Assembly (NCBI RefSeq): GCF_040530035.1
Contig: NZ_JBEWCD010000001.1
Coordinates: 1,488,001-1,552,000, forward strand
Reading direction: 5' to 3'
Length of the DNA: 64,000 nucleotides
Origin: Roseibium sp. HPY-6
GTDB taxonomy: Bacteria > Pseudomonadota > Alphaproteobacteria > Rhizobiales > Stappiaceae
A model generated the notes under the pieces. It made no database searches. It worked only from the letters and a program-made list of their open reading frames with translations, and was not told the DNA's origin. Position numbers and translations under genes: made by a program. The stretch's first letter is position 1. Every line of letters begins with the position of its first letter. This document shows, one piece after another, positions 35,432 through 44,640 of this stretch.

Positions 35432-36291
35432 GTGTTGCCTTTATCTATGGGAGACAGGACTGGGAGCGGATAGTTCGGCTGGTTTCCCTGAGACTGATGG
35501 TGTTTTGCCAGCTCTCCGCAAGTCGTTACCCAGACGCTTTGCTCTTCAACGAGCGAGCGGAACAAATGTTCCAATGCCTGTACACGGGCCGGTCGTCCCG
35601 AGATCCAGTCGTGAATGGTCAAATGAAACAGGCCACCGTCTCTGATCTGCGCATGAGCATCATCACGCCATTGGCCGACAACCTCAGCGTCCGGACGCGG
35701 CGACTTGTCTCCTGCTTGCAAAAACTTGAAGAAAATCGCGTCGTCGTTGTCCCATCGCACTGGTATTTCCGTCACGCCGTCGATTGTGTAAGGGACATCA
35801 TCTCCCATGAGGCTGCTGTCCCACAATTCATGGCGGGACAATTCGGAGAGCATATGGGGTGTCATTTCCCAAGCCGGCGAACGGAACCCCGAAGGCTTTT
35901 GGCCAGTCTGTTTGCGAAACAGCTCGATTGAGGCTTCAAGCGCTTCGGTGAACTGCTGATCAGAGATTTCAGATACCAATTCGTGAAAGTATCCGTGAAG
36001 CGCCACTTCATGGTCACGCGCGCACAATCCCGGCAACAGATCCGGGTTTTCTTCAGCTACGATGCCGGGTACGAAAAAGCTGCCCTTGACACCGATCCCG
36101 TCCAGCATTGAAACGATCCGCGCCAATCCCCTGCGCAGACCGTATCTGCGATGCTCGAGAGCCGCCAGTGTATCCGGCAAGCCGGTCCTGTGCTGCCAGA
36201 GATAGGGCGCGACGGCATCGACATCGACGCTGAAGCAGGCAGCAGCCCGGATTCGCTCCGGCCAGTCGTATTTTGGGGGTGACCAGATCAA
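35428..36291 (-). CDS. Polysaccharide deacetylase/cyclic-imidase-like metalloenzyme
   Basis: NodB-fold (CE4-type) protein of 287 residues without a signal peptide. The metal site can be read as Asp in FSVDVDA (residues 23-25) and the histidines in LHGYFHE (H99 and H103); RSPAWEMTP is the third conserved block. The VDVDA form of motif 1, instead of TFDDG, and cytoplasmic location resemble PuuE allantoinase-like and cyclic-imide hydrolase members rather than cell-wall deacetylases. In this operon, hydrolysis of an imported amide or imide is more plausible than sugar deacetylation. Confidence 0.82.
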   Translation of the reverse strand: MIWSPPKYDWPERIRAAACFSVDVDAVAPYLWQHRTGLPDTLAALEHRRYGLRRGLARIVSMLDGIGVKGSFFVPGIVAEENPDLLPGLCARDHEVALHGYFHELVSEISDQQFTEALEASIELFRKQTGQKPSGFRSPAWEMTPHMLSELSRHELWDSSLMGDDVPYTIDGVTEIPVRWDNDDAIFFKFLQAGDKSPRPDAEVVGQWRDDAHAQIRDGGLFHLTIHDWISGRPARVQALEHLFRSLVEEQSVWVTTCGELAKHHQSQGNQPNYPLPVLSPIDKGNT

Positions 36292-37046
36292 AGTGCACTC
36301 TTCTTGGTTTGATAGACGTCCATGGTTCCAGCCGAATTGCCGCCATCGACTGCCAGTGAAGTTCCGGTGATATTTTTGGCAGCCGTTGAGGCAAGAAAGA
36401 GGGCCGCGTTGCCGATATCGTCGGCTGCGGTCTCCGTACCAAGCGGAATGGCCGCCATGACCCGGTCAATATGCTCCTGCGAGAGTTCTGAAACCGTACT
36501 GCCGGAGGCAAATCCCGGTTCCAGACAGTTCACCCGAATGCCGTACTCTGCAAGCTCCAGCGCAAATCCCTTTGTCATTCGGTCAAGAGCGGTTTTCGAC
36601 ATGCAATAGGTGACTGCAGTGCGGCGCATTTTCCGCGCGGCACCGGAAGAGATATTGATGAATGTTCCGGCGACACCCTTTTCGATCATCTGCAGCGCAA
36701 ATCCGCGCATCAGTACAAAGGGCGCGCGAACATTCACCGACATGATCCGGTCCCAGTCGGCCACTTCCAAATCCAGCAGAAAAGAGGACGGGTATATCGC
36801 CGCATTGTTGACGACTATGTCTGGCGCCCCCCACTCCTCACTCACGGCATCCAGCAGTGCTTGCAGGCCTTGATCTTTGGTCAGGTCTGCAGCCACACAG
36901 AAACCGCTCAGATTTTGAGTATCACGGTCCGTTGCACACACATCGGCCCCCGCTCCTGCAAAATGAGACACGAGAGCCCGTCCCATGATACCGGCTGCCC
37001 CGGTCACGACCACACGCTTGCCTTTGAATTCCTTTCCGAAATCCAT
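36288..37046 (-). CDS. Short-chain dehydrogenase/reductase
   Basis: NAD(P)-dependent SDR of 252 residues with the cofactor loop TGAAGIMG (residues 15-22), NNAA at 80-83, and the catalytic Ser133/134, Tyr147 and Lys151 (YCMSK). Begins one base after the permease gene and overlaps the next gene by four bases. The C-terminal tail past the GG of AVDGGNSAG is slightly longer than usual. Substrate unknown; probably an alcohol or ketone made during catabolism of the imported compound. Confidence 0.9.
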   Translation of the reverse strand: MDFGKEFKGKRVVVTGAAGIMGRALVSHFAGAGADVCATDRDTQNLSGFCVAADLTKDQGLQALLDAVSEEWGAPDIVVNNAAIYPSSFLLDLEVADWDRIMSVNVRAPFVLMRGFALQMIEKGVAGTFINISSGAARKMRRTAVTYCMSKTALDRMTKGFALELAEYGIRVNCLEPGFASGSTVSELSQEHIDRVMAAIPLGTETAADDIGNAALFLASTAAKNITGTSLAVDGGNSAGTMDVYQTKKSAL

Positions 37047-37880
37047 CTATCGTCCCTTTCCAATTCGGTCCCCAAGCCGGTCGCCGATAAGGTTGGCGCT
37101 CAACACGAGCAAGAACAGAGCCAGCCCCGGGAACGTCGCGATCCACCAAGCAGAAGCCACATAATTGCGGCCCGTTGACAGCATCGATCCCCAGCTGGAC
37201 GTTGGCGGCTGAACACCGAGGCCCAGGAAAGACAACCCCGCTTCGAAGAGCACCATCAAGCCAAATTCCAGTGTCGCCACGACCAGCAACGGTCCGACGA
37301 TGTTGGGTAGAATATGCAAGATGAGAACCCTGGGAGTGCTTGCGCCCATGGATTTTGCGAGCGTAACGTAAGGCTGTCCCGCAATGGCTAATGTCTGACC
37401 GTAGGCAACCCGCGCGTATCGCGGCCAACGAGTCAAAGCGAGAACCAAGACCACATTTGTGAATCCCGGCCCCAATACAGCGACCGTGATGATCGCGAGG
37501 AGTATCGCGGGAATTGAAAGAAAAATGTCCACGAGCCGCATCAAGAGGATTTCGACCCACCCGCGCAAGTACCCTGCAGCCATGCCAACCGCAACGCCGA
37601 CGACACCGGACAGGGCCACCGAAAGAACGGCAACTGAAATCGAGACCTGCGCTCCGTAGATAAGCCGAGACAAGACGTCCCGGCCCAGTTCGTCCGAGCC
37701 AAGATGATACACTGCACCCCGGGCGTCGAAACCGGGTGCTTTCAGGCGCGCAAGCAGATTCTGGCGGTCTGGGTCGAACGGAGCCAGCCAAGGTGCAAAA
37801 ACCGCGCAGACAACCAGTGCAAGCAGCAGCCAGGCCGGCCACCATGCGAGAACGGTCGACAGTTTTGGAAATCGGTTCAC
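37047..37880 (-). CDS. Dipeptide-type ABC transporter permease (DppC-like)
   Basis: Inner-membrane permease of 277 residues, about six helices. N-terminal helix LLLALVVCAVFAPWLAPFDP, then the conserved HLGSDELGRDVLSRLIYGAQVS and the EAA loop YVTLAKSMGASTPRVLILHI. Overlaps the DppB stop by four bases. Confidence 0.92.
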   Translation of the reverse strand: MNRFPKLSTVLAWWPAWLLLALVVCAVFAPWLAPFDPDRQNLLARLKAPGFDARGAVYHLGSDELGRDVLSRLIYGAQVSISVAVLSVALSGVVGVAVGMAAGYLRGWVEILLMRLVDIFLSIPAILLAIITVAVLGPGFTNVVLVLALTRWPRYARVAYGQTLAIAGQPYVTLAKSMGASTPRVLILHILPNIVGPLLVVATLEFGLMVLFEAGLSFLGLGVQPPTSSWGSMLSTGRNYVASAWWIATFPGLALFLLVLSANLIGDRLGDRIGKGR

Positions 37881-38803
37881 GAATTATCTGCCAGTCGCAC
37901 GCGAGGATCTATGACAGAATAGAGGATGTCCGCTGCCAGGTTGGTTGAGATAGTCACAAACGCACCCAGCAAAACCACGGCCTGCACGACGAGAAAGTCG
38001 CGTGCAGCAATACTTTGAACCATGAGCAGACCCAGCCCGGGCCATGCAAACACGGTTTCAACGATGACCGCCCCGGCAAGCAGTTGCGATACTTCCAGTG
38101 CGGTAATCGAGACAACCGGGATGAGCGAATTCCGCATAAGGTGCTTGTGCACAAGACGGCCTGTCCCCACGCCCCGCGCGCGTGCCGAACGCACATAGTC
38201 TTTGCCCAGTTCATCGACAATGGCTGCCCGTGCGATCCTGGCATAGGTCGCAAGCGACAACAGACCCAAGGCAATCGATGGCATGATCAGGTGAGCAAAT
38301 GACCCCGTTCCTGATGGTGGCAACCATCGCAGCCAGACACCGAAAAAGAGGATCATCATGATCCCGGACCAGAATGTCGGCATGGATTGAAAAGCAAGTA
38401 CAAGACCCATAATCAGCCGGGAGACGAACCGGCCGCGTGTCAGAGCCATGATCAGTCCGAGCGGCAATCCGATCACAAGCGCGACCGTCAGCGCACCGCC
38501 GGCCAACTGGAGAGTTTGCGGCATGCGACTGAGAATTATCTCCCAGACGCTGGTGTTCTGGACAAAGCTGCGACCGAGATCGAAGCGTGCCATGTCGCTG
38601 AGAAAGTCGAAATATTGAACCCACAACGGACGGTCGAGGCCAAGCGTGGCACGCATGGCCTCAATGTCCGCTTGCGTCGCGGTTTCGGGCAGCAGCAGGG
38701 TCGTGGGATCTCCGGAGAGACGCTGAATGAAAAACACCAGCGTCACAACTCCGAAGGCTGCAATCAGGGCCTGACCACCGCGAAGCAGAAGGAAACGAAG
38801 CAT
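37877..38803 (-). CDS. Dipeptide-type ABC transporter permease (DppB-like)
   Basis: Inner-membrane permease of 308 residues with about six helices, GLDRPLWVQYFDFLSDMAR in the large periplasmic loop, and an EAA-type loop at YVRSARARGVGTGRLVHKHL. It starts one base after the binding-protein stop, so no hairpin separates them, in contrast to the first operon. Confidence 0.92.
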   Translation of the reverse strand: MLRFLLLRGGQALIAAFGVVTLVFFIQRLSGDPTTLLLPETATQADIEAMRATLGLDRPLWVQYFDFLSDMARFDLGRSFVQNTSVWEIILSRMPQTLQLAGGALTVALVIGLPLGLIMALTRGRFVSRLIMGLVLAFQSMPTFWSGIMMILFFGVWLRWLPPSGTGSFAHLIMPSIALGLLSLATYARIARAAIVDELGKDYVRSARARGVGTGRLVHKHLMRNSLIPVVSITALEVSQLLAGAVIVETVFAWPGLGLLMVQSIAARDFLVVQAVVLLGAFVTISTNLAADILYSVIDPRVRLADNS

Positions 38804-38804
38804 G

Positions 38805-40295
38805 TCAGTTGGCGATGCTCATGCGATTGAGGAACATGCTTTCATTGGCGGTCGGTTCAAACTCCAGATCAGCGGACGCACCATACAGGACAGCAGCCTG
38901 ATAAAGCGGCAGCAGATAATGGTTCTCACGAACCATCTGATGCACTTTGCTATAGGCGGCCCTGCGTACTTCCGGATCCAGAGAGGTACGCGCCTCTTCC
39001 AGCAGGACGTCGATTTCGGGCACATTCACACGAGACCAGGCACTGTCCGAATGAAGTGTCGGATAGGTAATCCCGTCTGCATCCTGGCAGGCGCATGACC
39101 AGCGCCCAAAGCTCAACTCCGAGTTCTCTGAAGGGTCGGAGCGCACAATGTTCAGGTAAGTCGGCATGTCAGTCATGCTGATCGAGACATTGAAACCGGC
39201 ATCATTGAGCATTTGCTGAATAGCCTGAACGATCCGCTGGTCGAACACGGGAGCGGTGGCCAGAACTGCGGGAGTGGAAGCCAAGTCCGGGTTGGCCGCT
39301 GTGATCTCTTTCGCTTTTTCGAGATCATATTCAAACAGCGCGATGCCCGGGTCGTAACCGAAATGCGCCGGGCTTGCCATCTGCGCCATGGGCACTTCCC
39401 CCGCCTGGAGCAGGCCTTCGGTGATACCGAGCCGGTCGATTGCAAGGCTTGCCGCTTCACGCATTGCCGGATCGTTGAACGGCGGCTTGTCGAGATTTAA
39501 GCCGACATAACCGACGCGTTCGGTCGGAGCCGACAGAACCTTGACACTCGGGTTGGAACTCAGTTGCGCCCCGGCGTCAGCATCGATGCTGACAACAAGG
39601 TCGGCTGTTCCGGCCTGCAGATCGGCGACACGGGTTGCGGCATCGGGGACAGCCCGGAAAATAGCCGTATCGAACGGCCCTGCAGCGCCCCAATAGTCCT
39701 CGTTCTGTTTGAGCGTTACTGAAACACCGCGTTTCCAGTTATCGAAGCTGTATGGCCCGGAACCGATTGGTTTGGTGTTGAATGCCTCGTCGCCAACCTC
39801 TTCAACGACCTTCTGCGGAACGATGGACAATTTGACCAACTGGGCCATCAAAGCTGGGTAAGCGCCTGCGGTGGTGAGGGAAACCTGGTTATCACCAACA
39901 ACTTTCGCGTCGGTAATCTGGTTGAACTGACCTAGTTGCGGAGAACCGAAATCCGGGTTGGTAATCCGCTTGACCGAGTAGACAACGTCTTCGGGCGTCA
40001 AAGCAGAACCGTCGTGGAAAGTCACACCTTCACGGATGGTCAGCAGCAGTTCGGTGTCCGATTTCTGCTCCCAATCCGTTGCGATTTGCGGCACGATTTC
40101 ACCCGCGTTGTTCCTTGTCACGAGGTTGTCGAAAATATTCCGGTAGACATAGTAGCTATCCGGATTCCATTGCATGTGCGGATCAAGTGAAGACGGTTCA
40201 CCGGCAAGATCGATCGTAATGTCCCGAGCGAACGCGGGTGACACGAACACGGCCAGCGCAATCCCCCCCAAGAGGCTTTTTGACAGGTACTTCAT
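38805..40295 (-). CDS. Family 5 dipeptide-type solute-binding protein (canonical order)
   Basis: Periplasmic binding protein of 496 residues with a signal peptide (cleavage after AFA, residue 23). Segment order is the normal one: EPSSLDPHMQ, IFDNLVTRNNAGEIVPQIA, REGVTFHDGSALTPEDVVYS, GSGPYSFDNW, GLNLDKPPFNDPAMREAA, and last EIDVLLEEARTSLDPEVRRA. Its start overlaps the GntR stop by four bases (ATGA), so regulator and transporter share a transcript. It is a useful control for the permuted protein in the first operon. Confidence 0.92.
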   Translation of the reverse strand: MKYLSKSLLGGIALAVFVSPAFARDITIDLAGEPSSLDPHMQWNPDSYYVYRNIFDNLVTRNNAGEIVPQIATDWEQKSDTELLLTIREGVTFHDGSALTPEDVVYSVKRITNPDFGSPQLGQFNQITDAKVVGDNQVSLTTAGAYPALMAQLVKLSIVPQKVVEEVGDEAFNTKPIGSGPYSFDNWKRGVSVTLKQNEDYWGAAGPFDTAIFRAVPDAATRVADLQAGTADLVVSIDADAGAQLSSNPSVKVLSAPTERVGYVGLNLDKPPFNDPAMREAASLAIDRLGITEGLLQAGEVPMAQMASPAHFGYDPGIALFEYDLEKAKEITAANPDLASTPAVLATAPVFDQRIVQAIQQMLNDAGFNVSISMTDMPTYLNIVRSDPSENSELSFGRWSCACQDADGITYPTLHSDSAWSRVNVPEIDVLLEEARTSLDPEVRRAAYSKVHQMVRENHYLLPLYQAAVLYGASADLEFEPTANESMFLNRMSIAN

Positions 40296-41068
40296 AACTC
40301 TCTCCTACTGGTGGTGGTTTTTTGTGTTTTGATTGCGCCGCTGGAGACAACTTTGCCGATCGCCAACGGTGTTTCATCGTGCAAAAGTCGACGCAAGAAG
40401 AACGCTTCCTGGTCATTAATGAGTGCTGCCCGCGCTGATGCGATGCCATCAGCGTCATTGGACAAAACGGCCCGCATCAATGCGTCGGTATCTGTTCGGT
40501 GGAACAACTGACCGCTAGCAGGGTCTTCAAGAAAGTGCGTGATGCGGGCAGAGTGATGCCAGAGCTTGCGCAAATGGCGAGCTGTGAACGAGTTGACGGC
40601 CTGGAGGAGCAGACCGTCAACCCGGTCGACATAGTGGCGGAAGGATACCAAAGCAGCCTGTTCGGTCCGGGTCTTCAGGACATCGAGGATATTCGCGATT
40701 TCCTGCAATTCAGAACGAACTTCGTTGCTGATTGCCGCAGTCGCCAGAGCTGGTTCTGCAATTCGTCTTGCGTCCAGGACCTGGCCGATCAACGAGCCTG
40801 TTACCGGAAGAACCAACCAGCCGGTGCGCGGTTGCGGCGTCGCCCAACCGTCATAGCCCAACCTGGTGAGTCCGGATCGTGCTGCCGCACGCGTCAGGCC
40901 AAAGCGCTCCATCATATCCGCTTCAGTGACAATTTCACCAGGAGCGATTTCGCACCAGATCACCGCATCGAGCAGGCGGTCCTCAGCGAATCTTGCCTTG
41001 GCTTCAGGGGCTGGCGGACCGTCGCCGGTGACCGCAGGGCGCAACATGGGGGAACTGGGATCGTACAT
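40292..41068 (-). CDS. GntR-family transcriptional regulator
   Basis: Regulator of 258 residues. The N-terminal winged helix (about 28-95: RLLDAVIWCEIAPGEIVTEADMMERFGLTRAAARSGLTRL as one region from RLLDA to LTRL) is GntR-like, with the usual conserved GLTRAAAR turn, and the helical C-terminal domain resembles FCD. It is the first gene of the second ABC operon and is divergent from the semialdehyde-dehydrogenase-like gene, so it likely regulates both and itself. Confidence 0.88.
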   Translation of the reverse strand: MYDPSSPMLRPAVTGDGPPAPEAKARFAEDRLLDAVIWCEIAPGEIVTEADMMERFGLTRAAARSGLTRLGYDGWATPQPRTGWLVLPVTGSLIGQVLDARRIAEPALATAAISNEVRSELQEIANILDVLKTRTEQAALVSFRHYVDRVDGLLLQAVNSFTARHLRKLWHHSARITHFLEDPASGQLFHRTDTDALMRAVLSNDADGIASARAALINDQEAFFLRRLLHDETPLAIGKVVSSGAIKTQKTTTSRREL

Positions 41069-41074
41069 AAAACC

Positions 41075-41092
41075 TCAACTGACGTTAGTTGA
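41075..41092. promoter_or_regulatory. Palindrome between GntR and semialdehyde-dehydrogenase-like genes
   Basis: An 18-base inverted repeat (TCAACTGACGTTAGTTGA, one mismatched pair) lies seven bases upstream of the GntR start, in the 85-base divergent region. A TTGACA hexamer that could serve the plus-strand gene overlaps its right end. It is a natural candidate operator for the GntR protein. Confidence 0.55.
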
Positions 41093-41153
41093 CATGTTAA
41101 AATGCTTCTGAAAACATTTTCAATAGCGAGTTTGGATTTTTTGAGATTGGAAA

Positions 41154-42068
41154 ATGGAAACAAAAACCGTCTCCGTTGCCGGCGCCACAAGCCTGCTTGG
41201 ACAACATCTCCTGGCCCGGCTTGCTCAAGACCCGGCGTTGCATGTAGCGAGTTTGCACGATGCATTGGCGACCGGCTCAAGCCGCAGGCACCTGACCGAC
41301 GCGACCTGGTTGGTTGGTCCCGAGATTGCCGATTTCTTTCACGACACCCCGCTGCTGCCGCCACAAGCGCCGGCACTCGCACCTGTTTTGCTATCTTTCT
41401 TGCCTGATGGTGAGGAAAGTGCTGCGATAGAGGCACAGCATCTCGAACGGGGTACGCGTGTTGTCACGCATGGTGAACATGCCCGCCTGCAAGTCTCAAT
41501 GGGACTGCCCGGTGTCACAGAGCCCGATATGGCCACACGTCACCTGGCGACGCCTAATTGTACGACCGCCATGTGCGCTGTGCCCTTGTATCACTTGCAC
41601 GCGAGGTATGGCGTCACAGGCGTCACCATCACGGCTTTGCAGGCAATAAGCGGCGCCGATGTTCCCGGCCTTCCGGCGCACCTCATTCATGATCAGGTCA
41701 TCGGTCATCTACCGGGCGAGGCCAAAGCTCTTTCCAGAGAGCTGTCTGTCATTTTCGAAGGTGCTTTCCCGATCGATGCATTCGCTGCTCGCGTGCCTGT
41801 GTGGCGCGGGCATACTTTCACCATGTCGGTGCGCTTGGCTCAAACAGCAAACGCCGATGCGATCGCAGATACACTCTCTCGCGCTCCCGACCTCCTGATA
41901 GCGACCTTGCCGATTTATCGCGAGAGCTTTGCATCCAAAGCTCCAATCGCAACCATTCTCGACATCCGGGAGAGCGCCGAGGGGGCGTTGATTGTGCTCA
42001 AGGGCGACAACCTGGAAGCGGCCACGACCGGCATCATGCAGTCAATCGCACATTCCTTGAGCTATTGA
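41154..42068 (+). CDS. Aspartate/N-acetylglutamyl-phosphate semialdehyde dehydrogenase-like protein
   Basis: Protein of 304 residues, shorter than Asd (about 340). It has a Rossmann start (VAGATSLLGQHLL), the catalytic Cys in TPNCTTAM (C136), SGADVPG, and the RVPVWRGHT segment with a conserved His, and ends with KGDNLEAATTGIMQ, like the RxGNL...A end of Asd. The deletions fall in the N-terminal half. It is not the housekeeping Asd, since it is divergent from a peptide-catabolic operon. It may reduce or oxidise a semialdehyde made by that pathway; direction and substrate are unknown. Confidence 0.72.
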   Translation: METKTVSVAGATSLLGQHLLARLAQDPALHVASLHDALATGSSRRHLTDATWLVGPEIADFFHDTPLLPPQAPALAPVLLSFLPDGEESAAIEAQHLERGTRVVTHGEHARLQVSMGLPGVTEPDMATRHLATPNCTTAMCAVPLYHLHARYGVTGVTITALQAISGADVPGLPAHLIHDQVIGHLPGEAKALSRELSVIFEGAFPIDAFAARVPVWRGHTFTMSVRLAQTANADAIADTLSRAPDLLIATLPIYRESFASKAPIATILDIRESAEGALIVLKGDNLEAATTGIMQSIAHSLSY

Positions 42069-42652
42069 CCGAGCTCCCTCAGTCGACCGAAAAAGCCGTT
42101 AATATTCAGCGTGTTCAGTCATACTAACGACAGCAAGCGGAGCTGCTGCGTTTTGAAAGGATTTGGGCATCAAAAGTTTCATGATCGCGCCATCTGTCTG
42201 ATCATCCGACGCTTTCCAATTTAGAGAACCGGGTCGCCGGATATTTGAGTTTTCAGGGACCAGAGCACGCGCACCGTGTTGCAGGCATCGAACCTCTTCC
42301 CTGCTTTTCCAAAGCGCCCAAAGGCAAATAGCCCCGGCAAAGCAACCTCTTCGTACCGGAAGAAATTTTTCAGAACCGGTCAACCTGAACCCACTAGGCG
42401 ATTTTCTAGTGCTGGACGAGGCAACGCATCAGGCTTGTGCGGAAATGCCGGTTCTTTAATGCTTGCCTTCACATTAATTCAGGCAAGAAAGCTTGTCTGA
42501 AGACAAGTCGTGAGGGCCTTGGCTGCGTGGACTGTTTCGTCGAGGCTAAGAGCTTTGCGAGTGTCTGCGAATTTTCAAGCGGAACTTTATTCTTCCCGGC
42601 AGTTCATGACATCAGAGGTTCCCTTTCCAAAAAGAGGCCAAGAGATCCCCTT
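42069..42652. other. Non-coding stretch, nothing recognised
   Basis: About 580 bases without a supported gene. Open frames on both strands are short and unlike any family I know. No repeat or hairpin stands out. Confidence 0.5.
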
Positions 42653-42892
42653 ATGTTGCAAAGGATTCAGATTGGACGATCTGTGATTGAGATGGCCCGC
42701 AACAACATGGCCGATGTCCGTAAAGCAAAGGAGCAAGTGAACGAACTGCTCGACACAAATCGACCTCAGCTGGCACCAGACGGGATCAACGACATCGCTT
42801 TGAGGGAAAAATGGAAGCATAACCTTGACGGTCCGGACGCTTTCGCGGCGGCGCTTCGATTGAGGAACAAGATGGCTGAAAAATTCAAATGA
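42653..42892 (+). CDS. Hypothetical small protein
   Basis: Open frame of 79 residues from an ATG at 42653 (a longer frame opens at 42437). The sequence is protein-like and helical (RSVIEMARNNMADVRKAKEQ), with no signal peptide or membrane segment. I do not recognise it. There is only a weak ribosome site, so it may be the relic of a longer gene. Confidence 0.35.
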   Translation: MLQRIQIGRSVIEMARNNMADVRKAKEQVNELLDTNRPQLAPDGINDIALREKWKHNLDGPDAFAAALRLRNKMAEKFK

Positions 42893-42983
42893 AAGTCAAA
42901 CGGATACACACCCGTAGCGCTCAATCCAATCCTGTTAAGCATTAGGCCCAAATGAATCCATACGTAGAGAGGCGGTTCGTTAC

Positions 42984-43700
42984 ATGGAGAAGTACGCGGT
43001 TATTGCCGATTGTCACGGTAATTCTTGGGCGCTTCGTGCCGTATTGGCAGACATTGAGCGGCGGAAAGTAAAGCAGATCATCAATCTTGGTGATAGCGCT
43101 GATGCTGCGATGGATGCAGGTGGAGTCGTCGCCATTTTGTTGCAACGCCAAATCCCGTCTTTAGCAGGCAATTACGAGACCTATGAGCCAGGTCAGTTGA
43201 CGTTTGAGCAAGAAACCTGGCTCTCAAGCCTCCCAAAAACGATGGAGATTGGCGAGCTCTATTGTTGTCATGGCTCGCCTGCTTCAGATCATGAAGAGTT
43301 GCTCGAAGATATTGCCTTGCCTCATGTCGGTCTTGCTACTCCCGAGCAGATTTTGCAGCGTCTTTGTGGCATCACCAATCCTGTTATCCTGTGCGCGCAC
43401 AAACACGTTCCGCGGTTGGTGTTAATGCCGACTGGCCAGATCATAGTGAACCCGGGTAGCGTGGGGTGGCCAGCATATTGGAACGATGAGCCTGCGCTTC
43501 ATGTTATGGAAACCGGCAGCCCGCACGCACGGTATGCGCTGTTGGAACAAACTGCGGACGGTTGGTTGGTAGATCATATTGCCGTTCCGTATGACTGGGA
43601 AACCGCGGCCGAATTTGCGGCGCAACGCGGCCACGCGTTGAGAGCGACCGCTTTGAGAACAGGGCGCATGACAGCTCCAGACGGTGCGGGAAAGGAATGA
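42984..43700 (+). CDS. Metallophosphoesterase (calcineurin-like/YfcE-type)
   Basis: Enzyme of 238 residues with the metallophosphoesterase blocks in order: DCHGN (residues 9-13, D-x-H), GDSADAA, GNYE (family GNHE, His replaced by Tyr), CCHGSP, and AHKH (family GHTH). The GNHE change affects the residue that normally helps the leaving group, so activity may differ. No signal peptide. The gene stands alone, followed at once by the IS66 relic. Confidence 0.85.
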   Translation: MEKYAVIADCHGNSWALRAVLADIERRKVKQIINLGDSADAAMDAGGVVAILLQRQIPSLAGNYETYEPGQLTFEQETWLSSLPKTMEIGELYCCHGSPASDHEELLEDIALPHVGLATPEQILQRLCGITNPVILCAHKHVPRLVLMPTGQIIVNPGSVGWPAYWNDEPALHVMETGSPHARYALLEQTADGWLVDHIAVPYDWETAAEFAAQRGHALRATALRTGRMTAPDGAGKE

Positions 43701-43967
43701 TCGATGGCCCTTGGCCCGCGTGAGAGGACGCCAAGCGACTTTCACACCGGCCGAAGTTTCATATGGAGAACTCATGACGAACAGAGCCCTGTTTCCTTCA
43801 GGATCGAGAGAACTGACAGAAGCTCGTTACCGAAGGTCAAGTCGCGTTGCGGACTTGAGCAGCTGCGCTTTGAAACGCTGCGCGATGGTCTGATCGCCAA
43901 GCTCGCGGCAAGTCACGCCCATCTGGAACAAGATGTACCGCACGAAGACGAGATGAAGGTTGGCACA

Positions 43968-44534
43968 ACAGCGGTCTTCTGGCGCATGTCCTTGTGTCAA
44001 AACACGCCGACCACCTTCTGCTCCTCCGCCAATCTCAGATCTTCGGCCGGGAAGGCATTGACCTGGACCGCCGAGATGTACGAAATCGAAAAGAAGGCAC
44101 GCGGGAAACCTGCGCCAGAGCGCACCGCCTTACGGCAAACACACGCCAAACCTATCTTCGACGATCTGGAAGACTGGCTCGGCACCCGATTGACGCGGAT
44201 CTCCTGCAAGTCGCCGCTCGCCTCCGCGATCTGGTATGCGCTAGCCGACGGCCGAAAGCCCGGTAGTATCTCGAAACGGGCATCTGGAGCTGGACAACAA
44301 TTTCGCGGAGCGGGCGATGAAGCCGATAGCTCTTGGCCGAAAAAACCACCTCTTCATGGGCTCACAAGGCGGCGGGAAATCAGCGGCTATCGCCATACCC
44401 TAGTCGAAACCGCCAAACTCAACTGCATTGGCTCGCAAGCCTGGCTCACATGGGTTCTGGCCCAAATCGACGGCCAGAAGATCAATCGCATCAACGAACT
44501 CGTGCCTTGGTGTTACGCTGCAAAAGCAGCGTAA
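43968..44534 (+). pseudogene. IS66-family transposase remnant
   Basis: Several frames together spell pieces of IS66 TnpC. One frame gives HADHLLLLRQSQIFGREGID, the next EMYEIEKKARGKPAPERTAL and KPIFDDLEDWLGTRLTRISC, a third (about 44275-44391) LELDNNFAERAMKPIALGRK, and the last HTLVETAKLN with INRINELVPW to a stop at 44534. The middle of the catalytic domain is deleted and there are at least three frameshifts. Bases 43704-43967 may be older remains of the same element but I cannot place them. Confidence 0.75.
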
Positions 44535-44610
44535 CAGAGCGCGTCACCACCAGGAAGATCGGATTCACCGGACGGACACTGTAAAAAACAGTTCCGAACT
44601 GCAGGGGTGT

Positions 44611-44633
44611 GGGCGGGAGATTTTCTCCCGCCC
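44611..44633 (-). terminator. Hairpin after the secreted-protein gene
   Basis: Perfect ten-base GC-rich arms (44611-44620 and 44624-44633) with a three-base loop, just past the stop of the gene at 44641. No T tract follows on the minus strand, but a second small palindrome with a T run (about 44577-44591) lies next to it. Probably ends transcription of the minus-strand gene. Confidence 0.65.
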
Positions 44634-44640
44634 AGTCGGC

